The translations under genes were made by a program, and so were the position numbers. Shown piece after piece: positions 23,440 through 32,341 of a stretch of DNA of 64,000 bases. Source of the stretch: Streptomyces sp. NBC_01381 (lineage in GTDB: Bacteria; Actinomycetota; Actinomycetes; Streptomycetales; Streptomycetaceae); NCBI RefSeq assembly GCF_026340305.1, contig NZ_JAPEPI010000006.1, forward strand, positions 1 through 64,000, written 5' to 3'. The notes beneath the pieces are model-generated. The model was not told the DNA's origin. It was given only the letters and a program-made list of their open reading frames with translations, and searched no databases. Every line of letters begins with the position of its first letter. Position 1 is the first letter of the stretch.

Positions 23440-24645
23440 ATGGGCGAGAAGAAGCGGAAGAAACCGCATGTGCTGACTGCATACGACTTGATGGGACGTT
23501 CGATCGCCGCTGACGTCATGAAGGCACCGGCATATGAGGCAATGTCCAGCAAGATCATTAAGAGTTCAGGGATCCAAGACGCTCTCGGCCGGCTCACGCA
23601 ACAGCGAGAGGCTGTGCTCAGGTCCCATGTCAGCAACCTGGTGATCAGGCCGGTCGACGTCCCGTGGGTGCGGGATACGTTCATGAAGCCCTACTACGTA
23701 GACCTCACTCCGAGCCTGACCACGTCCCTGGGGTTCGACCCGTTCGGATTGAACAGGAGTATCACGGGAATCGCTGACACCTTGCGTCGCAGCATCATCG
23801 AGGCTGCGGGCATCGACTGTTTCTTCGAGGGGTTTGCGCCGACCGTACGGTTCGACATCAATGATGTGCTGCCGAACCCTTTCCGGAACATGGTGTGGCC
23901 GCTGTCGCCGCAGCTGCCGGGGCTTGCCGAGAAACTTGCAGACATCCTCCTTCCGCCGAACCTGCAAGGTTTCAGTGAGACCGAGTGGACGCAGCTCATC
24001 GACATGGTGACCGAGGACGGCATCGGCCTCATCTGGGCGCCGAGCAAGCGGCATCTGCGGGCCCTGCTCTCTCAGCCCGACCGGGAGAGTCGATACGCCT
24101 ACCTGCACGAGCAGCGTGAGGACTTGTTCGACGAGGTGGCCGACGGGCTGCGCCAGGTGAGGCAGGAGGAGCTCGAGGACCTCGCCGGTTTGGGGCTGCG
24201 CGCGGTCGACGCAGCACGGGCTGGCCTGTGGGAGGCGGGTCTGTCCCTAGCCACCAATGTCTGCTACACGGCGATGGAAACCAAGGCGCTTGCCTGGTAC
24301 CACGATGAGTTCAAGGAAGTCCGTGGTCCGCGCGGCGGCCCCATCCAGCAGCTCGGACCTGGAACAACACTGACCGCCATCATCACCACCGTGCCGTTGC
24401 CATCAAGGCGCGTCGGCATCTTTGAACTTCGTGCGCACCTCGTCATCCGGCCGTTGTCGGAGACCTTCGCACCAAGCGCCACTGTGGATGGCAAGCACAA
24501 CAGGCACGCGATCTGTCACACAGCATCGTCCACCTCGATTCGTGAGGAGTACCTGGTTCCAGCGCTGCTGAACATGCACTCGTTGCTGCGAGGGCTCGAC
24601 GAGAAGATGACGGACGACGAGGAGGCGGGCGACGAGGAGGAGTGA
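23440..24645 (+). CDS. Unknown protein, 401 aa
   Basis: I do not recognise this protein. The ATG at 23440 (MGEKKRKKPHVLTAYDLMGR) is chosen because residues in front of it look like shadow coding. There is a hydrophilic basic start, a helical body (LHEQREDLFDEVADGLRQVR) and a C-terminal part with strands (GTTLTAIITTVPLPSRRVGI) and the very acidic end DDEEAGDEEE. No transmembrane segment or nucleotide-binding motif is visible. It has lower GC in places than its neighbours and closes the 16.7-24.6 kb island, so it may be an effector or a separate acquisition. Confidence 0.55.
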   Translation: MGEKKRKKPHVLTAYDLMGRSIAADVMKAPAYEAMSSKIIKSSGIQDALGRLTQQREAVLRSHVSNLVIRPVDVPWVRDTFMKPYYVDLTPSLTTSLGFDPFGLNRSITGIADTLRRSIIEAAGIDCFFEGFAPTVRFDINDVLPNPFRNMVWPLSPQLPGLAEKLADILLPPNLQGFSETEWTQLIDMVTEDGIGLIWAPSKRHLRALLSQPDRESRYAYLHEQREDLFDEVADGLRQVRQEELEDLAGLGLRAVDAARAGLWEAGLSLATNVCYTAMETKALAWYHDEFKEVRGPRGGPIQQLGPGTTLTAIITTVPLPSRRVGIFELRAHLVIRPLSETFAPSATVDGKHNRHAICHTASSTSIREEYLVPALLNMHSLLRGLDEKMTDDEEAGDEEE

Positions 24646-24762
24646 CGGCGACCGCTCGACGTTATCCATGTTCACTACATCATTGCCGCCGCCAGTGGCC
24701 GAGTGCAGGGCGTCGGCGAGATAGCCGGCGGCGAGGAACAGTGCCCGCAGCCAGCCCGTGTC

Positions 24763-25737
24763 CTAGGCATCCGTGCCGTACTGCGGCACCTCGGCGGGGG
24801 TGAGGTCGTCTCGAATGCGCAGTAGGCGTACGGGGTGTCGCCAGCGCCCCACGGTGTCCAGGGAGACATCGGCGGCGATCTCGGCGACCAGGAGTGGGTC
24901 GACCAGCTGCACCGTCAGCTTCTTGTTGGTGCCCCATCCCGCGGAAAAGGACCATCCCGTCCAGGGATGCCCGTGGCGTGCGGGCGTCAGCTGGCCGGCC
25001 AGCGTCTGCGCGAGGGGGCGGGGAAGGACAGTGGTGCGGCCGGCGAACTGCAGCTGGCCCGCGCGGTCCAGACGCCCGAGCAGCACCGTGGCAGGGGCGG
25101 CGAGGCTACCGCTGACGGCGCCGATCACCGCTTCGGTGCTCTGCCGCGACCGGTACTTCCGCCAGCCCCGCCGGCCGGGCAGATACGGCTCGGCGAGCCG
25201 CTTGAAGACCAGCCCTTCCATTCCCACCGCGCTCCAGGTGAGCCACTCGGCGGCCTGCCGGGGGTCGGTGGTCGAGGGGCACAGGGTCCATGGCGGTCCC
25301 AGCTCGTAGTCGGTGAAGAGCCGTTCGAGGGCCGCCCGGCGCGACGCGTAGGGCTTGCGCGTGAGGTCCTCGCCCTGGCGCAGGAGATCGAAGGCCACGA
25401 AGTGGGCCGGCGCCACGGCGGCGATGTTGGCGGCCGCGGCCGCGGTGCGGTTCAGCCGGCCCTGCAGGCGCTCGAAGGCGAGCCGGTCGTTCTCCCACAC
25501 CACCAGTTCGCCGTCGAGCGCGGTGTCGCCGGGCAGAGCGGCGGCTGCCGAGGCGATCTCGGGGAAGGCGGCCGTCATGTCGGTGCCGCGGCGTGAGCGC
25601 AGCACCACGCGGCCATCCGCGTAGCGGGCGAGCAGAGCCCGGTAGCCGTCCCATTTCGGCTCTGCCGCCCAATCGGGCGGCAGAGCGGGGTCGTGCACGG
25701 CGGCGGCGAGCATGGGGTCGGGCAGCGTCCAGGACAT
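24763..25737 (-). CDS. ATP-dependent DNA ligase (LigC/LigD ligase-domain type), 324 aa
   Basis: The protein seals nicks using ATP. Motif I with the adenylated lysine is EPKWDGYRAL (Lys28); motif III is HFVAFDLL, motif IV is GMEGLVFKR and motif V is in WRKYRSR, followed by an OB-fold C-terminus ending LLRIRDDLTPAE. The length fits a stand-alone ligase without LigD polymerase or nuclease parts. The ATG at 25737 follows GAAGGGG. It lies close to an ImuB-like polymerase gene on the same strand, a DNA-repair pairing seen on actinobacterial plasmids. Confidence 0.9.
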   Translation of the reverse strand: MSWTLPDPMLAAAVHDPALPPDWAAEPKWDGYRALLARYADGRVVLRSRRGTDMTAAFPEIASAAAALPGDTALDGELVVWENDRLAFERLQGRLNRTAAAAANIAAVAPAHFVAFDLLRQGEDLTRKPYASRRAALERLFTDYELGPPWTLCPSTTDPRQAAEWLTWSAVGMEGLVFKRLAEPYLPGRRGWRKYRSRQSTEAVIGAVSGSLAAPATVLLGRLDRAGQLQFAGRTTVLPRPLAQTLAGQLTPARHGHPWTGWSFSAGWGTNKKLTVQLVDPLLVAEIAADVSLDTVGRWRHPVRLLRIRDDLTPAEVPQYGTDA

Positions 25738-25847
25738 GACCAACCCCTTCCACCGCCGGGACGGAGCGGGGAGGAGGTCGCCTGATCAGCCGTCGTCTTC
25801 TGGCGCGGTCAGGGACCTACGACCGGCCGGACGGGGGCGCGGTGTGA

Positions 25848-26255
25848 CTAGGCGGCCTGCGTCAGCCCCTCAGTCTCGGGGACGGCAGGTGCTGCGCCCT
25901 CGGCGTGCTTGAGTGCCATGCGCGCTCGGACGGCGACGTCGCTGGTGCAGCGCTGCCAGTGGGGGTGTGCCTGCACGTCGGCGGCGGCCTCGCGCAGGTC
26001 GTCAAAGAGCTTGTCGTACTTCGCGCCTTGTTCCGCGGTCCATCCATCGGTCTTGGGCCGTGATGACTCGTAGCCGCGAAGGCCGCCTCCCTGACCGGTG
26101 GCCTCCCATCCCTCGTGCGGTACCCGCGACCACGGGAGGGTCGCCTGGAAAACGTGCAGCTCGGCGTAGAGCGTCGCGGCGCGCAGCTGCAGGGCGATCA
26201 GGTCAGCGGGAAAGTCGAACGGATCAAATTCGAGGGTGTGGGAGTCGTCGGTCAC
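25848..26255 (-). CDS. Hypothetical helical protein, 135 aa
   Basis: The GTG at 26255 is the likely start (VTDDSHTLEFDPFDFPADLI). The product is helical with a conserved-looking middle (ALQLRAATLYAELHVFQATL, then PWSRVPHEGW) of a kind often found in Streptomyces accessory genes. No function is known. It lies between the ligase and the polymerase-associated genes on the same strand. Confidence 0.5.
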   Translation of the reverse strand: MTDDSHTLEFDPFDFPADLIALQLRAATLYAELHVFQATLPWSRVPHEGWEATGQGGGLRGYESSRPKTDGWTAEQGAKYDKLFDDLREAAADVQAHPHWQRCTSDVAVRARMALKHAEGAAPAVPETEGLTQAA

Positions 26256-26314
26256 GTCGTCGAGATTAGTCCGTACGTCTGACAATGGTGTCGGCTGACG
26301 GGCCGGTGCCCCGG

Positions 26315-26764
26315 TCAGGCACCGGCTGGCGGCGCACCCCGGAAGGCCACCACTGCCCGCCTGACCTGCGCCGCCCCGCTCCACTCCCCCACCTGGTCAC
26401 ACGGCACCGGGCGCTGCCCGCGCACGAGGGCCTGGGCGACGTCGGCGAGCGCCACCGGATCGGCATAGAGCGGTGGTCCCAGCGGCCGGGTGGTGTCGGC
26501 GAGTCGCCGGCCTCCGCGGCCGGTGCGAGCGGAGCGCCATCCGGTGTCGTCGCCCCAGTGCCAGGTCACTCCCAGGCCCGTGCAGCGGCTGCGGTCCCAC
26601 TCCAGCAGTGCGCACAGCCGCTGCTGCGCTGGTCTGGTCGCGTGCTGGCCCGGGTAGGCGGCGCCGTAGGTCCACAATCGCCCAGGCGGGATACCGCGCG
26701 CGGCGAGCTCACGGTCGACCGCCGCGATGTAGGGGGCGTGTGGCAACAGCTCTTCGGGGCGCAT
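26315..26764 (-). CDS. Hypothetical protein downstream of the ImuB-like gene, 149 aa
   Basis: The ATG at 26764 follows AGGAGGACGGG and lies nine bases after the ImuB-like stop, so the two are an operon. The product (PEELLPHAPYIAAVDRELAA, then LLEWDRSRCTGLGVTWHWG) has no recognised domain. Small partner genes of ImuB-like proteins are common, so a role with the polymerase is possible but unproven. Confidence 0.5.
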   Translation of the reverse strand: MRPEELLPHAPYIAAVDRELAARGIPPGRLWTYGAAYPGQHATRPAQQRLCALLEWDRSRCTGLGVTWHWGDDTGWRSARTGRGGRRLADTTRPLGPPLYADPVALADVAQALVRGQRPVPCDQVGEWSGAAQVRRAVVAFRGAPPAGA

Positions 26765-26773
26765 CCCGTCCTC

Positions 26774-27784
26774 CTACGAGGCCTTGCCGAGCAGGGTGGC
26801 CGCGGGAACCACCGCGCCCGCGCCGAAACGCGAGTTGGCGTGGTCGATGGCGCCCTCGGCGAGCAGCCGCGACTCGCGGGTCCTGTCGAAAGTGATCTGC
26901 ACCGCGGCTCTCTTCGCGTCAACAAGGTCTTCGGCGCGAAGAGCCATTCCGATCAGCCTGGCGCGCTCGAGCCCGGCCGCGTCCATGAGGCGGTACGCCA
27001 TCGTCCTGAGGTCCAGGTCATGGGCAGTGGCTTCCGGCAGACGGCGCGAGCGCTCCCAGCTCGCCCCGCCCGCGAACTTCAACTGCAGGGTGAGCGCGCG
27101 TGCCGCCTGCTCGCGGCCGCGCACCGTCGCGCCGAGCTGCACGACGAGGTCCAGGAGCGCAGCGCGCACCCGGCCGCCATCGAGCTCGTGCCGTTCAAAG
27201 CGACGGCGGACCACAGCGGACGCGGGCAGATCCTTGGGTGTGACCGGGCGCGGGTCGATTCCCCGTGCGCGCTCGGCCACGAGGCGTCCGGCGCGGCCGC
27301 CGAGGATCCGCTGCACCGTGGCCACCGGCACCGCCGCGAGCGCACCCACCGTGTGCAACCCGTACCCCGTGAGCGCCTGCGCCTGCTTCGGGCCCACCCC
27401 GTACAGCGCGCCCACCGGCAGCGGCGCGAGGAACTCCCGGGTCTGGTCCGCCTCGACGACGAGCAGCCCGCCCGGCCCCTCGATCTGCCCGGAGGCGGTC
27501 GCCGCAACCGCCCAGGACCGGCCGACACCGATCCGGAGGTCGACACCGAGGTGCGCGAGCGCGCGGATCCTGACGACCTCACCGATCCGGCGCGCATCCG
27601 CGCCCAGGCACCGGAACGCGCCGCGCAGTTCGGCCAGGGCGCTGCCCGGTGGGATCGCCTGAACCGTCGGCGTGAGGTCCCTCAGCAGCTCCAGCACCTG
27701 CCGGTAGAGCCGCTCCGGGAGCCCCGCCGGACACCGGACATGCATCACGCTCGCCGCCCCGGCCCCGCTGCTCCGCTCACTCAC
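26774..27784 (-). CDS. ImuB-like Y-family DNA polymerase homologue, 336 aa
   Basis: The fold of a Y-family polymerase is recognisable: palm remnant with LGVDLRIGVGRSWAVAATAS, helix-hairpin-helix thumb PVGALYGVGPKQAQALTGYG and LHTVGALAAVPVATVQRILG, and a little-finger domain with VVRRRFERHELDGG. The metal-binding D-x-D-x-F near the start and the S-I-D-E palm motif are absent (the N-terminus reads MHVRCPAGLPERLY), so it is probably catalytically dead like ImuB, which recruits the translesion polymerase DnaE2. The GTG at 27784 follows GGAGGTGAGG. It groups with a DNA ligase. Confidence 0.75.
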   Translation of the reverse strand: MSERSSGAGAASVMHVRCPAGLPERLYRQVLELLRDLTPTVQAIPPGSALAELRGAFRCLGADARRIGEVVRIRALAHLGVDLRIGVGRSWAVAATASGQIEGPGGLLVVEADQTREFLAPLPVGALYGVGPKQAQALTGYGLHTVGALAAVPVATVQRILGGRAGRLVAERARGIDPRPVTPKDLPASAVVRRRFERHELDGGRVRAALLDLVVQLGATVRGREQAARALTLQLKFAGGASWERSRRLPEATAHDLDLRTMAYRLMDAAGLERARLIGMALRAEDLVDAKRAAVQITFDRTRESRLLAEGAIDHANSRFGAGAVVPAATLLGKAS

Positions 27785-28001
27785 GGCCCTCACCTCCACC
27801 TCTCACGCTACCCGAACAAGTGTACGAACGGCGAGGTAGGTGGGCGCCCATCACGGCCCTGATCCCTCGTGCGACGGCGCCGGGCTGCATGAGAGACCTC
27901 CCCTCCCGGTCTGGTCTACGTCGTCATCGCGCGGCCCGTGATCACTCGGTCAGGTTGACCACCCGTAAGGCACCCGCCTCCGGGCTCCGCGCTGGGGAAG
28001 A

Positions 28002-28502
28002 GTGGGCCGTGTGCGCCGCCGGATCGTGACCCTTGTAGCCCTCGCCCTGCTGAGTACCGCCGGGTGCACCTCCGTGAGCCCGCACGTCGATCCGGATCGA
28101 CTGCCACCTCGCCAACCGCGCGGCGAGGCCCTCTCTCCGCTCAAGTCCGGCACTCCGGCCGTACAGCCTGCGGTCCATGACGCGTTGCTGAAGAGCGGCA
28201 CCGGCAAGCCAGAGGGCAAAAGGTTCAAGAAGGCCAAGGAGGCAGCGCCTCCCCGTGAGAAGCCCGCCGCCCTCGCCCGCACGCGTCCAGCGCCAGTCCC
28301 TCCACGTCCCCCCACCCCCGTCCTCCAGGAGCCGGCGCCACCCCAGCACGCAGCGCATCGCCGGGAGCGGCGTGCCGAGCCGGTGGCGCCGCGGCCCGCG
28401 CGGCCGCGGCAGACGTACGACGGCAAGGTCGTGTGCCAGATGGCGCACGGTGTGGCCGACCCCGCCATCGTGGCCTTGTGCCGGGAGAACTTCGGTCGCT
28501 GA
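28002..28502 (+). CDS. Proline-rich putative lipoprotein, 166 aa
   Basis: The first 22 residues form a lipoprotein signal: basic VRRRIV, hydrophobic TLVALALLSTAG, and the lipobox STAG-C with the acylated cysteine near position 22. The rest is Pro/Ala/Lys-rich (RTRPAPVPPRPPTPVLQEPA), typical of a wall-spanning stalk, ending in VVCQMAHGVADPAIVALC with two cysteines. It is presumably anchored in the outer face of the membrane. The GTG at 28002 or 28011 can serve as start; GGGGAAG precedes both. No function is known. Confidence 0.65.
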   Translation: MGRVRRRIVTLVALALLSTAGCTSVSPHVDPDRLPPRQPRGEALSPLKSGTPAVQPAVHDALLKSGTGKPEGKRFKKAKEAAPPREKPAALARTRPAPVPPRPPTPVLQEPAPPQHAAHRRERRAEPVAPRPARPRQTYDGKVVCQMAHGVADPAIVALCRENFGR

Positions 28503-28508
28503 GGGCTG

Positions 28509-28892
28509 TCAGCGGTGGATCTTGGCGCAGGGCGTGCCGTTGGCCTTGTTGAACTCAATGCAGAGCCACTCGCCGTTGTAGAAGCGCTTGTTGAGCTTCC
28601 AGTCCACGTACGCGAACTTCGTCATGCCCGCTGACGCAAACTTGGCCATCTTCCACCGCGTGACCGCGTACCTGTTTCCCTTGTAGACGCTGTACAACCT
28701 GCCCTTCGTACCGTTGACGTGTCCGTCCATCGAACCGCCCGCACTGGCGACGTGGAGCTTCTTCCCCCGGACAGAGATGGACACCTTGCCCTCGTGAACG
28801 TTCGCATCTGCCGGAACCGCCGCTGACGAAGCGGGAGCCATCAGCAATAGGGCACCGGTCGCGGCCAAGGCCGCAGTGATCAAAGGTCGCAT
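28509..28892 (-). CDS. Small secreted protein, 127 aa
   Basis: A Sec-type signal peptide opens the protein (MRPLITAALAATGALLLMAP, then ASSAA with a likely cleavage near residue 26). The mature part is lysine-rich and beta-like (GKVSISVRGKKLHVASAGG, YKGNRYAVTRWKMAKF) with two cysteines (WLCIEF, TPCAKI) that could form a disulphide. No family is recognised. It ends six bases from the convergent lipoprotein gene. Confidence 0.6.
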   Translation of the reverse strand: MRPLITAALAATGALLLMAPASSAAVPADANVHEGKVSISVRGKKLHVASAGGSMDGHVNGTKGRLYSVYKGNRYAVTRWKMAKFASAGMTKFAYVDWKLNKRFYNGEWLCIEFNKANGTPCAKIHR

Positions 28893-28978
28893 GATCGCCA
28901 CAACAGGCCCACCCGATCCTGCCGTCACGGCAAGCCCACGATGACCACCCCCAAGAGCGAGCGGATCACGCTGGCCGC

Positions 28979-29167
28979 GTGCTTCGTCGCCGAGTCGCCG
29001 CCGCTCCGGCGGAATCGCATCCTGAGAAGGGCGCCGAGAAGTATCAGCTGGTTGACGGGCGGCCCGGGAAGTACGCCATCCGCCTGGTCGTCGCGGAGCA
29101 ACTCCGCGTTCCCCACGGGGACGTCCGTGACGTTAGGTCTGGGGAATTACGCGACGTACCGCAGTAG
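28979..29167 (+). pseudogene. Possible remnant of a coding region
   Basis: The frame ending at 29167 contains EKYQLVDGRPGKYAIRLVVA followed by EQLRVPHGDVRDV, which looks like genuine protein sequence, but there is no plausible start with a ribosome site and the N-terminal part is arginine-rich shadow. It is probably the 3' end of a degraded gene. The rest of 28893-29350 shows no other gene. Confidence 0.3.
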
Positions 29168-29350
29168 GACGAGCATCAACTACGGCAGAGGGTGCGAGAC
29201 CGGCGTGCGCGGCCCCGAGCGGCCGATGCCCGCGGCAGCCGCGGCCAAGTCCCGGAGACCACCGCGCGGCGCGGACTCAGTCAACCGCAGCGCCTCGACA
29301 ACGGGCCCGCGGCAGGGCGGCGTTCCACGGAAGGATCTCCTGAGCACTGC

Positions 29351-31147
29351 CTAACTGCGTTTACGGCAGTACATGCAGTACCCGTCTTCCGGGTGTGGGC
29401 CGACGAGTCGGGTGAGCTGCTCCCAGGGTGTACTGCGGGTAGTCGTGTCGATCAGGGACTTCACCGCGCCGGTCAGTTCCTCGTTCATGCTGGGGGCCAG
29501 GCCCACCAGGTGCACCGGGGTGACGGGGTGCCACACGACGTGCTCGATCGCAGCGGCGAGGTCGGCTGCGTCCCCGCATTCGGGCAGGACCACGAGCTGG
29601 TCCTGGTCCGTGACGACGAGCGCGATGACCGGCGCCGGGCCGTAGCGGCCGTCGGATTTGACCGTGCGCAGCATCACGGTCTCCAGCGGTGCGCCCATGG
29701 TGGTGTCGAATGCGGGCAGAGCGCGCGGGACGTGGAGGGCGACGAGGCTGGTGCCGGGCGCGGTGGCGCACCAGCCGGGTCCGGCGAAGGCCGGCCAGGT
29801 GCCCAGGACCGCTCCCGCGGCACCGAGCGGGTGGGCGTCGAGGGCGTCCAGGACCAGCTGGGCGCGGTAACTTCCGCTCGCCGGGGCCGCTTTGACGGCC
29901 TCGGTCAGGCGGGGGGCGGCGCACGCGGGCAGCTGGGCCGTGTCGATCACGACGGTGCGGGCGCTGTCAGGGTCGCCGAAGATCCGGTGAGCATCGCGGG
30001 CCAGGCGCTGCGAGGGCGCGTGCTCCATCAACCAGCGCAGGCCCTGCCAGAAGTCGCCGTTGTAGGCATGCTGCTCGGGGGCGAGAGTGAACCGGACCGG
30101 GACTTGCCAGACGCTCTCGTCGCAGTCGGCAGGCAGAGCGGTGCGGTCGGGGAGTGCGCCGGGTCGCCAGGCGTCGGAGGCCTGGCCCCAGCGGGAGTCG
30201 CCGAGCTCGCGCACCGACGCGGCCAGGTCGCCGGTGAGCCGGTCGGCGCTGGCCTCGCAGCGGCGGCGGAACGCGTCGGCCTCGGCCAGCGGCGGCGGGA
30301 GGGGCTCGGTGAGCTGGATGCCGGGCCGCCACGCGGTGACCAGCGGTGGTGTCGCACATCCCGCGGGCCACCAGGGCAGCCGGTGCCCGATCGCGGCGGC
30401 GATGTCGTTGAACTCGTCTGCACCGGCGGGCACTTGCCGCATCCGATCCACGAGGTCTTTCAGCTCGTCGGCGCCCGTCGTGTCGGAGCGGTGAAGGTCG
30501 AGCAGGCGGACCAGGCCCGCGTAGCTGCTGAAGCTGGGCTCGGCCTCCGTCGGCAGGATCACGAGTGTGCCCAGCAACGCACCCTGCGCCTCCTCGTACG
30601 GGTCAAGGCCGGCGAGCAGCTCGTGCACCAGGTGCTGCAGCGGACTCCCGTACGGCCACGCAGGCGGCCACCCCAGGAGGCGGGCGCTCTCCCCCGGCGC
30701 CATCACCGTGGCCAGCCAGAGCGAGGGGCCGCTGCCCGGCCCACCGTGCGGCGTGTAGGAGGCGACATGCACATCGACCGGCGCCCGCCTCATGTCGGCA
30801 TCCACGCCGGGTTCCTGACACAGCTGGACCGTGCGCTGCCCGCTGTGCTCGAGGTGCGGGCCGTCCGGGCCCGGCAGCAGCCACGACGCCACGTGTACCG
30901 GCAGTCGGCGGCCGGATGCCGCGCACCAGCGGGCCACCGTGCGGCCGCGCCACAACGGCCGCTCCTCGGTGCTGTCCTCGGCATCCGGCACAGGCAAAGG
31001 GGTGGCCGTACCAGCCGTGCCGGGTGAGCGGAGTTGGGTGATACGGCCCTTGGACAGGCCGGTCATCCGGGCGATGTCGGCACTGCTGCAGGCAGGGGGG
31101 AGGTTGCGGAGAGTGCCGCGGGAGCGGAGTAGGTTCACCCACCGCAC
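29351..31147 (-). CDS. Large protein with N-terminal helix-turn-helix, 598 aa
   Basis: Near the start CSSADIARMTGLSKGRITQL is a clear helix-turn-helix. The remaining 550 residues do not match a family I know; they alternate helices and strands and end PHPEDGYCMYCRKRS, a possible zinc knuckle. The start is uncertain: the GTG at 31147 lies directly next to a CTAAAC/GTTTAG inverted repeat, and a GTG at 31138 is also in frame. The gene is probably autoregulated through that repeat. It could be a plasmid-borne regulator or a phage-defence protein with a sensing domain; there is no direct evidence for either. Confidence 0.55.
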   Translation of the reverse strand: MRWVNLLRSRGTLRNLPPACSSADIARMTGLSKGRITQLRSPGTAGTATPLPVPDAEDSTEERPLWRGRTVARWCAASGRRLPVHVASWLLPGPDGPHLEHSGQRTVQLCQEPGVDADMRRAPVDVHVASYTPHGGPGSGPSLWLATVMAPGESARLLGWPPAWPYGSPLQHLVHELLAGLDPYEEAQGALLGTLVILPTEAEPSFSSYAGLVRLLDLHRSDTTGADELKDLVDRMRQVPAGADEFNDIAAAIGHRLPWWPAGCATPPLVTAWRPGIQLTEPLPPPLAEADAFRRRCEASADRLTGDLAASVRELGDSRWGQASDAWRPGALPDRTALPADCDESVWQVPVRFTLAPEQHAYNGDFWQGLRWLMEHAPSQRLARDAHRIFGDPDSARTVVIDTAQLPACAAPRLTEAVKAAPASGSYRAQLVLDALDAHPLGAAGAVLGTWPAFAGPGWCATAPGTSLVALHVPRALPAFDTTMGAPLETVMLRTVKSDGRYGPAPVIALVVTDQDQLVVLPECGDAADLAAAIEHVVWHPVTPVHLVGLAPSMNEELTGAVKSLIDTTTRSTPWEQLTRLVGPHPEDGYCMYCRKRS

Positions 31148-31148
31148 G

Positions 31149-31165
31149 CTAAACGAAGTGTTTAG
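31149..31165. promoter_or_regulatory. CTAAAC-N5-GTTTAG inverted repeat at the start of the HTH gene
   Basis: Six-base arms at 31149-31154 and 31160-31165 lie immediately upstream of the GTG at 31147. The AT-rich palindrome overlaps where a ribosome site or promoter would be and is a likely operator, perhaps for the gene's own helix-turn-helix. Confidence 0.5.
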
Positions 31166-31287
31166 TGAATGGTGGGGAGTTAGCGGAATCGGGTCAGTCT
31201 CATCGCAACGCGATCTGTCATCGCGCCCGCAACTCCTACGGACACTGAGAAGTCGGGCCGGGAGCTCAAACAACCGGTCCTGCGCGA

Positions 31288-32139
31288 TCAGGGACGCGCC
31301 AGCGCCGAGGATGTGTTCGGCTGTGGGGCAGCGGCGATCTCCTGGTTGATCAAGGAAACTACGTGCCCGGGATGGGCCCGCTCATCCCCGGCGTCCAGCT
31401 CGATCCAGGTCCGCAGGATGCTGCTCTCGTCAATGTCGGTGTGTTTCCACAGGTTCCAGGAGTTGTCGCCCCGCTGGAACACCCAAGGGGATCCAGCGCT
31501 GTCGGTGATCTGGACCAAGCAGCCACAACCGGAGCCGTCGTCGTAGTTCTCGCGCAGTTCCGCCTCGTCGTGAACGTGGTGCTCGGTGATCAGCGTTGCT
31601 TGTTCCCCGAGCAGGTCCGCCACCGCCGTGATGGTCTCGTGCGCGTCCTGTGGCTGTCGCCCCAGGTACGGGGTTTCAGCCAGGATGCGTACCGCTGTCT
31701 CCGCATCGCACGTTGCGGCACGCGCCTCCTGTCCGGCACATGCCGTCGCCATCTCGGCGTTGCTGAGGTTCGGTGTCTCAGGGTCGTTGAACTCCGGCAG
31801 CACGACGTCGTGACGCGCGTCCATGACATGCAGGTATCCGGCCAGTTCCTCCAACGCTGCTCCGGCCGCGTCGATCTGCGCATACAGGGCCGAGGCGACG
31901 ACAGCGGCCTGCTGCGGGGTGTAGAGCGCCCATTCGAGGCCGAGCCCCGCAGTGGTGGCTTCAGCGGCCTTGGCCCCGGCAATCGCGAGCGCGATGATTT
32001 CGTCCGGATCGTCCGGTCCCCCACTGTCGGTGACCAGTTCGAGCCCGCCGCACACATCACCGATCAAGCGCCGGCTGCCCTCGGCGTCCGCTTCGGCAGC
32101 ACGCCGCCACAGGTCCACCCAGTTGTGCGAGTCAGCCAT
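31288..32139 (-). CDS. Hypothetical protein, 283 aa
   Basis: The ATG at 32139 follows GGAGG. The first part is helical and alanine-rich (AEADAEGSRRLIGDVCGGLE), and the last 90 residues carry GSGCGCLVQITDSAGSPW and VFQRGDNSWNLWKHTDID, a beta-rich region. No family is recognised. It stands alone on the minus strand between two regulator-like genes. Confidence 0.5.
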   Translation of the reverse strand: MADSHNWVDLWRRAAEADAEGSRRLIGDVCGGLELVTDSGGPDDPDEIIALAIAGAKAAEATTAGLGLEWALYTPQQAAVVASALYAQIDAAGAALEELAGYLHVMDARHDVVLPEFNDPETPNLSNAEMATACAGQEARAATCDAETAVRILAETPYLGRQPQDAHETITAVADLLGEQATLITEHHVHDEAELRENYDDGSGCGCLVQITDSAGSPWVFQRGDNSWNLWKHTDIDESSILRTWIELDAGDERAHPGHVVSLINQEIAAAPQPNTSSALARP

Positions 32140-32341
32140 ACGTCCTCCAAACTGCAGGGCTCTCCGGCAGGGGCACGGAGGATTCTTGCGCATGTGAGAC
32201 GACCAATGCGGTGCACGAGGGCCATGCGGTCAACCATCCCTCTAACGAGGGAGCTGGTCGCCCATGCGCCCTCCTGGGCGCCGATCTCTCCCCTGGGTAA
32301 AGGCGGGTACCCAATGGCGGAGATCGGCACTCAGGCCTTGA

